Assembly: GCA_010645155.1 (NCBI GenBank)
Contig: JAAGOF010000104.1
Location: 3,015,418 to 3,079,417, forward strand
Direction: 5' to 3'
Origin: Tigriopus japonicus
Taxonomy: Eukaryota; Arthropoda; Copepoda; Harpacticoida; Harpacticidae
DNA length: 64,000 bases
Shown piece by piece: positions 13,301 to 24,600 of this stretch. The position numbers and the translations under genes are program-made. A model generated the notes under the pieces. That model was not told where the DNA came from, ran no database searches, and saw only the letters and a list, made by a program, of their open reading frames with translations. The first letter of the stretch is position 1. Every line of letters begins with the position of its first letter.

Positions 13301-16300
13301 TTCGTTTTCGTCCTTCGAGAATGTTGTTCAAAAATAGCCATTGAAAATTACGGTAAAAAACGGGGAAAAATAGATTTCACCAACACTTAAGACACCCACG
13401 ACCCACGTGTGCCTAGAAATTATGTTAAAGAAATGTTCATATATGTGTGTTAAGCAAATTTTAAGTGACTTTACTTCAAAATTTGGCCCCTGACCTAATT
13501 TCCAGAACTCAATTTCAAACCTGTGAGGTTTTATGTTTGAAATGCACATTTCTTCAAGGTGCCGAGAATGTTTGATTGCAAATGGAAGCTTTTTAACAAG
13601 TTCCAAAAATTTAATTTTTCAAAAGTTCAGAGATTCTCAAAACCTAAAATTTTCTTGACAATTTGTCAATTTTGGCCAAATTCGTAAATAAAAAGGGCAA
13701 ATAAAGGTTAAAAGTGCAAAAAGGCAAAAAAATGGTTTATGTTATCAAAAACTTTTTACACTATCTGCCCGTCCCTAGTCATAACTAGACCCCGGCAAAA
13801 TATTTTTTTTTACTGTGAAGCGGAAATTCCAGACGTTTAAAGGAGTGGGGTCAGCTGACGTTACGCTCGTCGGCCATGAGCTGACACCGCTGACACGACA
13901 CCGTGAAACGTCTGGGATTTTTGCTCCACAGCAAAAAAAAAATATTTTGCCGAGGTCTAGCATCATGCATCATGCATCATGCATCATCTAGCATCATGCA
14001 TGCATCATGCATCATCTGCATCATGTTAGCAGGTCCGAGGGGATTTTTTTAAATGTCCGCCCTCGGAAGAAATATACGAAATGGCAGATCTTTATGGCAT
14101 AGCAGATTTATTGCAGTTGGATTGCTAAAGTTGCTTCGTAAGTACAGCGCCAAATGGGGGTTCACGAAGAAAACCTCTTCTAAAGTACAAGAATTCGGCC
14201 TCATCCAGTTTATTTGCGCGGAACTTTCCTCAAAATGTCTATCAAATCCGCTTTTTAGACGAGAAAAGTCCTAGAAGTTTATGATTTACATTTATTTCAG
14301 ACGGAATCTTTAAATTTGGCTCAAGTAGTTCATATCCTGTGCACGTGATAATGAAGTATGCATTTGCAACTACTTTAGGTTGTTACAGAGGTTGCTGCAG
14401 TAAATCAGACACTTTGCCGTTTGAATTTCCCGCCTAAATGATGGGCTATTCCGTAGACGAATCTAGAGAGGGTTAGATCTACTGATGTGTTTCGAGTTGG
14501 ATTTTTGGCAGAGTTTTGCCATTTTGGTTTTGAGGGTCAAAAATCTGACCACAACTAAACTTTTCAACGAGCAATAGACCTTATTTACCATAAATTATGG
14601 CAGCACTGCCAACTCGAAATCCATTTTCATAACTATGGATGGAACTCGAAGTCGAACTAGTTCGAGTGTTGCCAAATTGGTCCCTGTTTAGGTCTTTTCA
14701 AATAGTCTAATGCAACCGGCCCTCTTTAACAACGCATCTGTAGAAGCATAAGAGACGGACTAGAAAATACCATTCTCATCAAGTATCGCTACATAAGCAG
14801 CGTTATACAATCACAGCTTATGTAGCAAAACTTGATCGAGCATGGTTATTTCTAATTCGTCTCGTATGCTTTTTCTATGATTTAAATATGCTTCTACTAT
14901 ACTTCCAAACTACCTCAACAACCGACCTATGGATAATGTAATTTTGGAATTTGCCTTCAAAACATATGAGCTTTTATGAAATGGTTGCTTAGGAAATATT
15001 GTCATTGCTTGCATATCCACTGACAAACTATGTTGAGCCATCTAGGGCAAGAAATAGAGTAGACCTACTACGTCCCTGCACGCCGCAGTGAATATGGCGG
15101 CAAGTTTGGCAAAATCCTCAACTCTTAGGACGCTCATACACTTGAAGATGCTAAACGGCCAACTCATAAATTGGCATCAGTGTCGTATGTTCTAATATAC
15201 CCATTCAAACAACCATGATCAAACACGAAAACTCTCCTTAATATTTCAATCATACCATTTACAGTGTGATTTATATTTTGTCCACAATAGCAAACATGGC
15301 TCAGACACCTGTATTTTTTCATTTGAACATGGAAAATCATTGTTATCTTCGATTTTTTTTGCGTTTTTCTTTTGGGCTGATTTGTGTACACCTTTTGTTA
15401 AAAAGGATTATTATATTTATTTGCACTTTTTGTCACTTCTTAGAAGTGGTATCATCCACTGTTGTTAATCAACTCGTAAATGTTCAACTGGTTATGGTTC
15501 TTACCGCAATTTGCTATGGCACGAGATGTAGGACACTTTAATGTTGTACCGTCGATCCCCTGCTACGGAACCTTGGACGATGTTGACTTGACCGGCTAAA
15601 GAGCCCTTCCGACCACTTTCGAAGTACACTAGAAACGATAGTATATGCCCGAATGTTAGGTGCACTAATTCAAATGGCTCAAGTATACCAAAGTAGAGTA
15701 TGAATAACGCTGCTCGAGTATATTCTCTGTACATTAGCTGCCTTTCAAACGCAGTTTATGAACCGAGACTATACTCGAGCAGCGTTATTTTTACTGTACT
15801 TTGGTATGCTTGAGCCATTTGAATTAGTGTACATAACATCCGGGCTTTAATTTGAAGGTTTTGGCTCTTAAGACCGCCTCTCCTTTCATCATCTTCTTCA
15901 AAAAAGGACGGTTGTAGAAATAGTTCGGAAGTATAGTAGAAGTATATCTAGAGCATATGAGACGGAGTAAAAATGGCCATGCTCGATCAAGTTTCGCTAC
16001 GTAAGGTGCGTTTTTCAATCACAACTTATGTAGCAAAACTTGATTGAGCATGCTCATTTCTATGTTTCTAGATATCCTTCTACTATACTTCCAAACTACC
16101 TCAACAACCGAACTATGTTGGTGCCCTTAAAAGCAACTCTTAGAACTCTTAGAAAGAATGCTTACTGTGCTGACCAGTCAGAGTTCCACAAACAGTGGGC
16201 GGAAAGGCACTTTGTGATGGCGAATGAGGACTAAGGACGCTTAATGCGTCGCCTGTACCTCCGCACTCCCCTTAAATAAATTTGAAACTGAAATGAGTAT

Positions 16301-18073
16301 CGCACAATGTGCACTTGGGGCAAAAGAACTCAAGTCAAGGGAGGTTTGAAGGCTTATACCCTCAATTAAATAAAATTGCTTGAAAATATGTTGCTCATCT
16401 GATGAGTTATTTGAGTTTAACCGGTCCATTTTTGATCCCCCCAAAAAAGCGAAAAAACACTCCGGTTACATGAAAACTCAATTTCTCAAGCAAATGACAT
16501 AGATTTTTGATATCACAAAATGATGTAAAAAAACCGTCATTCTTCTGTGTTTTGTTATAACATATTAAAATAACATTCATCAATGCTTAATAACACACCA
16601 ACGTTACATATTTTTCAAAAAAAAACTATGTATCAATTGATTTGAGTACATTAGGTAAACTCAAATAACTCAGCAGCTGAGCAACATATTTTCAAGCAAT
16701 TTTGATTCAAAGGTTATCTAAATCTGCTCTGAAAGTGTACTGACTAGGTTTTAAACAAATAGCTTATTTATTAGGTTTTTGGGTATGTAACTTAAAATCT
16801 AAACCTGATTGAAAAACTCCGTAAATCAAAGTTGTCCTCTTGGTTTCCTGAGTTTGAAACCTATCTCATAGCGTTTGGGAATCTCCATATAAACTTGATA
16901 TGAATTTGTCAGTTCCGTGTAGCTTTAAGGATTGCGAGGTCTTACCTGGCAAAGTTCCGAGTGGAATCATCGTGACGGATCCGAAATCCAGCCTAAGATT
17001 GATTTTGATTCAAAGCTAAAGACGAACAACAAAATAACAAGGAACCAACTGGTCTTACCTAATCTGGCAAATATCTAAAATTTAGGACAAAACAAGACAA
17101 TTCAAAATCCAAAAATGAAATAATTTGGATTGCAAGAGACAAATAAAATAGCCATCAATTTTGAGACACGGTATCAATGGCAGATGGAAACGATAAAACT
17201 CACCCGGATGTGTACGATTGATGTTTACCGAGCAAGTTCGTCCGGTGGTCGTATCTGGTGCAGGAAAACCCATGTTCTAAAAGGAGTCACAATTTGCACA
17301 AACAGTGCTTCTTCCTTGATAGAAAGAATATCTTTGCAATTGTGTCATTTTTAAAGATGAAAAAGTTGACCTTTTCTTCTATGAAAACTTGAAACCTCTG
17401 GAACCAATCGTGACTTCCTCCTTCTTGATACATTCTTATAAGCATTCTAAATATTTAAGGCAATACTTGTTACATTAATAGAACTTTTGGACTGCTTACC
17501 CGAAAATAAGTGCAATTCTGAAACGCGAAATTGCAATGAAGCCAGATTTTAATCATTTTTTCAACGTACTAGAATCATACCTTGTTTATTGTTCCACCAC
17601 AGCCCGTGATAACGAAAACACAACAAACGCCGAAACCTAAAAATACCATCATTTAAAAAATATGAAACTTATGGGCAAATTTGAGGGTTCCACCTGAAGC
17701 GCAATTTCCGTCCGTGGTTCCTCCTTGACTGGAACATTCCTGCATACTCAAACATGTTCCAGTCGTGGCTAAAGCTGCCACAGCTTGACAAGGATCGTTC
17801 TTAAAGTGGGCATAAAGCGAATTAATGATGTGACCTAATTGAAATATAAACGCAAGAATATTTACCCTGAATTGGACAATATTGAACAAACTGAACAATT
17901 CTGGAAGTAAGAGGAATTGTGTGGAAAGTTAATTAGTCAACCTCGAAACCTCCGTTTGACTCACTTTTCTGTCTATGGAAGCCAAGTGGTTCAGATTTAT
18001 TTGAACGACCTGATACTTGTTCCATGGTGTAAATAATCGATAGCAAAATGACAAAGTTATTTAAGCAAACCAT
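10309..18073 (-). CDS. Secreted CUB-domain protein, gene C (15 exons, 390 aa)
   Basis: Coding exons in transcript order: 17965-18073, 17866-17900, 17694-17799, 17581-17636, 17500-17517, 17204-17276, 17059-17074, 16946-16992, 16166-16270, 15505-15628, 12470-12591, 12323-12408, 11524-11611, 10959-11036, 10309-10418. They total 1173 nt in one open frame; introns are GT-AG. The start (MVCLNNFVILLSIIYT) was chosen because it gives a signal peptide. Then come a leader, a cysteine module (NDPC, GTCLSMQEC, GNCASGFGVCC, residues 49-89), a first CUB-like region (about 95-225, with ICQIRLDF and CGTLTGQHMYFE) and a second one (231-390, starting APSGCTQYFTERTGT). The product is probably extracellular; ligand and role are unknown. 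It closely resembles gene D, exon for exon, and is divergent from gene A, with 543 bp between the start codons. Intron 10 (2.9 kb) has been enlarged by repeats. Confidence 0.88.
12851..13777. mobile_element. hAT-like MITE in gene C intron 10
   Basis: Inverted ends TAGGGATGGGTAGAGAGTGC and (complement of the far end) TAGGGACGGGCAGATAGTG enclose about 927 bases with AAAGTGCAAAA-type subterminal repeats on both sides. Flanks ACCATAAC and GTCATAAC agree at 6 of 8 bases, compatible with an old 8-bp hAT duplication. No transposase was seen. A fragment with similar subterminal repeats lies near 22229-22330. Confidence 0.6.
13786..13962. mobile_element. Hairpin MITE (CCAGACGTTT family), copy 1
   Basis: Terminal inverted repeats of about 45 bases: CTAGACCCCGGCAAAATATT...TTCCAGACGTTT on the left, matched on the right by AAACGTCTGGGATTTTTGCT...AATATTTTGCCGAGGTCTAG. 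The centre contains GTCAGCTGAC and GAGCTGACAC. Relatives are at 27326-27442 and, as half a copy, near 49590-49660. Confidence 0.75.
13959..14026. repeat. GCATCAT microsatellite
   Basis: Imperfect tandem GCATCAT / ATGCATC units, directly next to the MITE end, in gene C intron 10. Confidence 0.9.
14470..14715. mobile_element. MITE (CTGATGTGTTTCGAGTTGG family), copy 1
   Basis: Begins CTACTGATGTGTTTCGAGTT and continues through AGGGTCAAAAATCTGACCAC, TTATGGCAGCACTGCCAACT and TGTTGCCAAATTGGTCCCTG. The same blocks occur in reverse order and strand at 25853-26160, so these are two copies of one dispersed repeat. Confidence 0.7.
14740..14930. repeat. Palindromic MITE (CCTCAACAACCGACC family), copy 1
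   Basis: Complementary halves around GCAGCGTTATACAATCACAG, with CATAAGAGACGGA...CTTGATCGAGCATGG and ends in TACCTCAACAACCGACCTA. It lies in gene C intron 10. Further copies are at 15904, 44205 and 44771. Confidence 0.75.
15664..15829. repeat. 166-bp hairpin MITE in gene C intron 9
   Basis: Arms of about 60 bases: CACTAATTCAAATGGCTCAA...AACGCTGCTCGAGTATA on the left, matched by TATACTCGAGCAGCGTTATT...TTGAGCCATTTGAATTAGTG on the right, around a loop of about 50 bases. Confidence 0.85.
15904..16113. repeat. Palindromic MITE (CCTCAACAACCGACC family), copy 2
   Basis: Left arm GGACGGTTGTAGAAATAGTT...GGAAGTATAGTAGAAGTATA, centre GTGCGTTTTTCAATCACA, right arm ending CTACCTCAACAACCGAAC. It lies in gene C intron 9, about 50 bases from exon 9. 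Confidence 0.75.
16350..16860. repeat. Diverged foldback related to 7978-9050
   Basis: Shares TGAGTTATTTGAGTTTAACC, GGTCCATTTTTGATCCC and an AACTCAGCAGCTGAGC block in inverted order with the 7978-9050 element, but is shorter and more decayed. It fills most of gene C intron 8. Confidence 0.55.
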
Positions 18074-18616
18074 GGTTGCAATCGTTTCGGCTGACGAAAT
18101 TGTAATAATAGCACATCGTCACACTCACATTTCTAGAATCTTGAGGGGCAACACGTTGATCTTGGAATTATTTTCACAAGGTTCTTGTCACAAAGATGAG
18201 CAAACTTGGTTATTTAAGGGCAATTTTGACGAGTGGATGTGCTTGTAAATGTATTTGTGACGGCTTCATTAAATCCTTTCTTTAGCTGCCCACTTTGCAT
18301 GGCTCGATGTCTATACAGAGTCATTTAAAGCAGTCACGCACATTGATTACCCCACCTGATTTGGATGGTACACACTATGCACATTTCTATGCTCTCATTT
18401 GCCGTTTCGAGTTCGCGAGAATGCATTGAAGACCCTTTCAAATTGTCGGTGAAGTTGTATGTAATCATTCTGATATCATATCCCGGCGAACACACACATT
18501 TTATTTGTCTAAATCCAAGTCGTGGAGAAATAAGAGCATTAAAGAGCAAAAAAAAATCTCAAACAAACAAGAATCTTCGGATATTAGATATTTGAGAGCT
18601 TGAAAGAGAACACGAT
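18074..18616. promoter_or_regulatory. Divergent promoter region of genes C and A
   Basis: These 543 bases separate the start codons of two head-to-head CUB genes, so both promoters and 5' UTRs should lie here and could share control elements. No convincing TATA box or initiator could be picked by eye, and no transposable element was seen in it, unlike almost every other non-coding stretch nearby. Confidence 0.55.
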
Positions 18617-21600
18617 ATGGTGGAGTCATATTGCAAGTATATTGGCTATGTATTATGTATCAGCGTCTTCATGGGGATATCGGTCAACACGTCCACAAAC
18701 TCTTCGAAAAACGAGCGAGGAGGAAAAGGTAAAGAAGCTTAGTTACTCAAATTTACGGACTAGAGTGTATTGCGATCATTTCTGCTATTTTAGTGTTGTC
18801 CATTTTTCATATTGTTCACTTCAAGGTAAACATCAATATCTATTTTTCTCTAATCCAAGCTTTTCCCCCATGATTTTGAACTTTCACAATTTCCCTATAC
18901 AGTGAAATCTCGATTTAACTATACTGTCCGTCACCCCAAAAGTTATCGTTAATTCGGAGATCGTTAAATCGAGATTTCACTGAATATTCTTTAAGTTTCA
19001 CTGAATATTCTTTAAGTTTCACTGAATATTCTTTAAGTTTCACTGAATATTCTTTAAGTTTCACTGAATATTCTTTAAGTTTCACTGAATATTCTTTAAG
19101 TTTTACTGAATATTCTTTCAGTTTCACTGAATATTCTTTAAGTTTCACTGAATATTCTTTAAGTTTCACTGAATATTTTTTAAGTTTCACTGAATATTAT
19201 TTAAGTTTCATTGAATATTCTTTAAGTTTCACTGAATATTCTTTGAGTTTCACTGAATATTCTTCAAGTTTAAGTACACCAAAATTTCAGAGACAGTTTT
19301 TGAATATTTCACATTTAACTTGAGTACACTAAAAAACCAAGAAAAATGAAACCTAAGTGGCAGATGAAATTCACAAGTTCAACTATGTTGAGACAAGAGG
19401 CACTGGAATCATGAAGTGGGAGGCCAGCAAAGAGAATAATGATTTCCAGTAAGAACAATTCAATTACGTTCTTCTGCAATTGAGACCTTGCATATGTTGA
19501 CAAGAAGACGTATTTCAATTTTCAGCTCAATCGAACCTCAGAGACAAAAGTTATGCTCACTCAAAGTTCAGTGCAAATCCTACCGAGAATAGATGAACTA
19601 GCCCTTTTGTGGTAATCGTTTTTCCACAAAAGGGCGAGCTCATTCATTCTATGCTCTCTTCAGTACATAAGTTTGAGAAGGCATAGCTTTTCACTCCGGC
19701 ATTCGATTGGGCTGAAATTTGAAATACGTGTTCTTCTCAATACAAGCCAGGTCTAATTAACAGAACAACGCAAATGGTTCGTTTCTGCAGGAAATCATAA
19801 TTCTCATTGCTAGCCTCCCACTCCATGATTTCCGTGCTTCTTGGTCGAGAGTATACTCCTTGGTCATTCAACTGACTTGATCTTCGTATAATCGGACTTT
19901 TTTAGATAAGTGTTAGTAACGTACGACCATTACCCTTAATAACCATTCTTTTGACGATCTCACAATAAATAACAGAAAATAACAATCTCTCTACGTAGAT
20001 GAGGTGCATGTAGTGTACTGAGGTTGAACTCGAGCTGTGTTAATTGATTTGGGCTTCTCTATGATTAGGCTGAACTCCTGATTGGTATAAACATACCTAA
20101 AATAAAGGTCCCATTTTCAAGTCAACCATTTACCAAATTTACCAAGTTTACCAAAAGCTGGTCAGTGAGCTGGTGGTTAATTGAGTTTTCCACCATTACA
20201 TTGGGGGCACTTAAAACACACGTTCTGCGAAAACGAAAAAAAAAATGATGAGTTTCATCAAACTTTGGATTGCATGTGTATTAGTTTGTCAGTGGTATTG
20301 AATGAAAATGAATTAATATTTGCAGAAAACCAGTTTATTTATTAATAGAGTACATTTGAAAGGTTGCCGAATAAATAGCTTTCTTTATTGACGAGAGTTT
20401 TGTAATTTGAGCCTGTATAATGTCAAAGGATAAAATGAATTAAGATAAAATTAAATAAATTTTGTAAAATGGCATTGCAATCGATTGTTAGATGGTTTTG
20501 GCATCTTGACTTTCTTGTTTCCTTTGCAATGAACCCGTTCACGTTTTTTCAGTAAATTATGCTTCAACCTATAAGGTGGATAAAAGAACAAAACTGAAAA
20601 TTTTGATTGATACTTAATTCATGTTATAAGTTATGTTTGTGCTCTAGATTCATTTGGTTTTATACGATTTAATTGGAGTGGTCATTAGCCAACTCGTCTA
20701 CTTTTATGGTCATAAATCGCATTGTTTCGTTTATGTTTACAAGCTATGAAAGATGATATTTTTAACAAAAGATACGTCAGGCATGAGGACTGACATCATT
20801 TCTCGGTTTTCTTTGATTTTTTTTTGGAAAAATAATTTCCACCTTTTCTTTTGTACCTTTCTTCGAGATACAGAACCATACACATATAGAAATGCTTTCT
20901 GGGAGATCTGATCTTACAAGGGTTAGTTAAAATCTCTAGTAAATTCTGCAACTGTTTTAATCACAGACCAAGCCTCAGACGTAGTACGTAGATCCGTGAC
21001 CTCTACATGACTCAATCTGTATTTTCTGGATTGACTTTGAGAATCAAACTTCGATAAGGATATTTGCATTCCAAAGAAGGTAGCACTCTCTATGAAGTTC
21101 CTTATGAAACAATCAATTTTAAGAGTGTTGTTAGGTAATCCCTCTCAGAGGGCGTTTTTTTGGTGACGACAGAATTGAGACATCTGTATCTAAGTAATCT
21201 GTGGTTTTGATCCACAACTGTAATCCTGTTTGTATGTTGTATAAGTGCATTTTTTTCAAGCCAAGAGCCCGACATAATTTTTCACCATTCCATGGCCAGT
21301 TATTGATGGCATTCACAGACCAAGCCCCAGACTTCTCAGTTCTAGCTAAACAGGCATACCAGTACTACAGTAGTTTGATCCGTGACCTCTAGATGACTCA
21401 GGCTGTATTTTCTGGATTGACTCTGAGACGCAAACTTCATGAAGGATATTTGTGTTACACACAAACCAACGCACTCTATGAGCTTCATCATGAAGCACCG
21501 CTTTCAAGAATAACTATAGGTTTTCCTTTAAATATTGTAACTTATTTATGAGGCAATTTTTTCTGAATTCGAGACCGCTAGAGGGTATCTTAATTTCTTT

Positions 21601-24600
21601 TTTAGTGAGTTTCTGGGGTTTGGATCTCGCTCGCCTTAGTCTGTGTCACTCTCTTAGATCAATTATAATCACTAGATAGCGTGCAAGCTTTAGTCTGGCT
21701 GATTTGGCAAGCGGGGCGGAATGCGTTGAATTTATGAGGAAAATGTCGCCATCACAACTGTTGAGCGGACAGTTAGTGTGACCAAACATGTGAATCAAGA
21801 CCAACTTTTTTTAACTCGTTCTTGAAGCCACAAGCTGGTTTTTGTCCATATATGCATTGGATTAACCCTACATAACACAAAAGCTTAAATTTATGTTCTT
21901 CCTACCGATGACTTATTCAATGTATTGGCAAAAATGTTCCAAGTTGAAGTATTCAAATCCAAAGTATGGTCACCTAGTGACGTCGTCGGTTCTTCCGAGA
22001 AAGTGACCACTAGCAATAGCAAAGAATCACCCAAATCCATTACTCAAATCCACCTTTGATTCGTCCATTTCATAGTTGTCATTTGCCTGGTCACACATTT
22101 CAAATGTTCCCGCACTTTTGTCCGCTCAACAGTTGGCGACCGGAGACACATTTTTAGGCTTACACTCCGTCTAGTATTAATAGAAGTCAATGGTCACTCT
22201 CCAATGGATATGATTGAAGATCACTAGGGACAAGCAAAAAGTGCGTGACAAACTACTAGTATGTACAACTAAAAGTGTTCAAAAAATGGGTAAAAGTGCC
22301 AAAAAAAGTGCGAAAGGATCTCAATTTTGATCCTTTACGATGATTTCAATTAATTTGAATGGTAATTTTTTACTTTCATTTCCCATATGTTCAAATTATA
22401 GTGGCAGCATTTTGGGAAATGTCAAACAGTGCCTACAATAGTGTTGCCTAAAGGCTTAACACAGTTGGTATTACACCTGCCAACTGTCATAATTAATATC
22501 ATAATATAACATGTTAGTAATGATATTCTATGTTATCATTTCTTAGATTATATATTCTGATGAACTATTCAATCTTTTTGAGTGTTAACAATGATGAACC
22601 GAAATAGGCCCATTTTGAAAACAAAGGACCAAAATTTTCAAATTAGCCAAGGATAAACAGATTATAAAACCAGAAGCAATTGATTAATCAATGTAACTAA
22701 TCTAAAGAGCTTATTTTCAAAGTCTTTACATTTGTGATGGAAATAATAGAATCAGTCGTTTAGAATTAATCATTTCACGAACAAAATGGGAAAAAATGAT
22801 TGTGCTGACACCTTAAAGAATTTATGAAAAATCACTTTTTTAAAGCTTCTTACCTTAGAGCGTTTGTTTGTTTGGTTATGTAGACTTAGGCTACACCAAA
22901 AATCTAATTCTTGCAAATATCTTACAAGCAAAGCAATGAAAGAGGGAAGCATTGACGAAATTCTAAGAAAGTACACATTAATCAGTGTCTGGGATCGTAA
23001 AACGGGTGACTGAAATATGCTGATCTCCCAAATCCCATTGTGTGAGCGCATCTACTTCAACAAGCAATTTTAACAAAATGCCTCGGATGTTTTCTTACAA
23101 AGTCCTTAAAGCGGAACCAATAAAATAGAAATAACGTGCAACCTTTGAGCATTATTAAATAAAACTTCAGTTCTTATGTGTCCAATAAACATTGAGAAGT
23201 TCGAAAATAGGTCAAACTTTTGTGTCAGAGTGCAATTTCGGGAGCTGTATTAGTAAGGTGACCTCCCAGTCTTATGTACTATGACCTCGCAGTCAGTTGT
23301 TTGTTAAAGGACCCCTAATCCAATTGAAATCTCGTCGAGGTAGCTGGAAACGGCTAGTACAATAAAACTCATTGTTTGGCAAAAAAGTTGTGAAATGCAA
23401 ATTCCTGAAAATAACCACCAACCGTTTCAAAAATTGCAAATGCATTCATTATTCGTTTCTTCTCTTGTTTCCACTGTCGTTTGGGACGTACCTACAAATA
23501 TATAAAGTATATCTTTTCCAGAAGCAGTCAAGAGTTTAGTTGAGAATTTAACCCGTCATTCTGAGCCCTCACGTTTTTTTCAACTTTTATAACGAGAGTT
23601 GTACTATCAATCACAAAAAGTTAGAATTAAATAAATGGGACTTGATGAATGAAACTGGTTTTCTGTCTCTTCAATTTGGACAAAGCCAAAAAATGGTTGT
23701 TCCAGGTTGGATTTATTTGTCCATCTCTGCCAACCGTCTCTTCCTAGGGCAGGGCATTGTAATCTTTACATTGCCAAATAATTTAGCTTTCCAATTAAAA
23801 AACTTGTTATTTGATCCCCTCTAGATCAGGTTTAAATCCTTGACTGTAAAGGTTAAGATTGTGTAAGTACACTGAACATTATCACAAATTTGTGGAACTG
23901 ATTTTTCACTAGCAGAGAAAAAAAATATGTCAATATTTTTTGCAGAATGGTCCTTGCTCAACCACTGGGACTCAAAGTGGTACTTGCTACACGCGTAAGG
24001 CCCGGTAAAAAATATTTTTGTAATAGTCCTAAGCAATAAAAACTACGCTTTTTCGCTTTTTAGAGCACGAATGTGATAGCCGAGGTGCGTATTGTTCATA
24101 TTCCCACACCAATATCAAAACATAAGCTTCAAATCTTTAGAATCCTTTCAAAAAATAAACCAATTATACTGTCCGCAGAACATAATCAATGAAGAAACTC
24201 TAGCATCCAAATTTTCAAAAATAATGGAATACAATATCATCATATTTCTGTTTTAGGTGGATCCTCCTTGGGAAGTTGCGCTGGAGGCTTTGGCGTGTGT
24301 TGCTTGAGTAAGAGTCTATCATTGTTCCATGATTTCTTTATTTTAGGCAATTATCTGCTTAGGTAACATTTTTATTCGTGTTTTACTATCCCTTGTTAGT
24401 TAACTTGGACTGTGGAGAAATGAGTTCGGAAAACTGCACCTATTTAGTTCAAACTTCTACTGCCAATGTGATGACCTCATGCAAATATACAATTTGTCCC
24501 TGTGACAAGCACATCTGTCGCCTTAGATTTGACTTTGTGGTAAGGATGGACCATAGGTGATGTATTTCAAAATTTGGACTATTTCCATTCACATTTTAGA

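Noticed and set aside
18915..19190. 91-codon minus-strand ORF with repeated KEYSVKL
   Set aside because: It is only the 21-bp minisatellite read in an open frame; the unit length being a multiple of three explains it.
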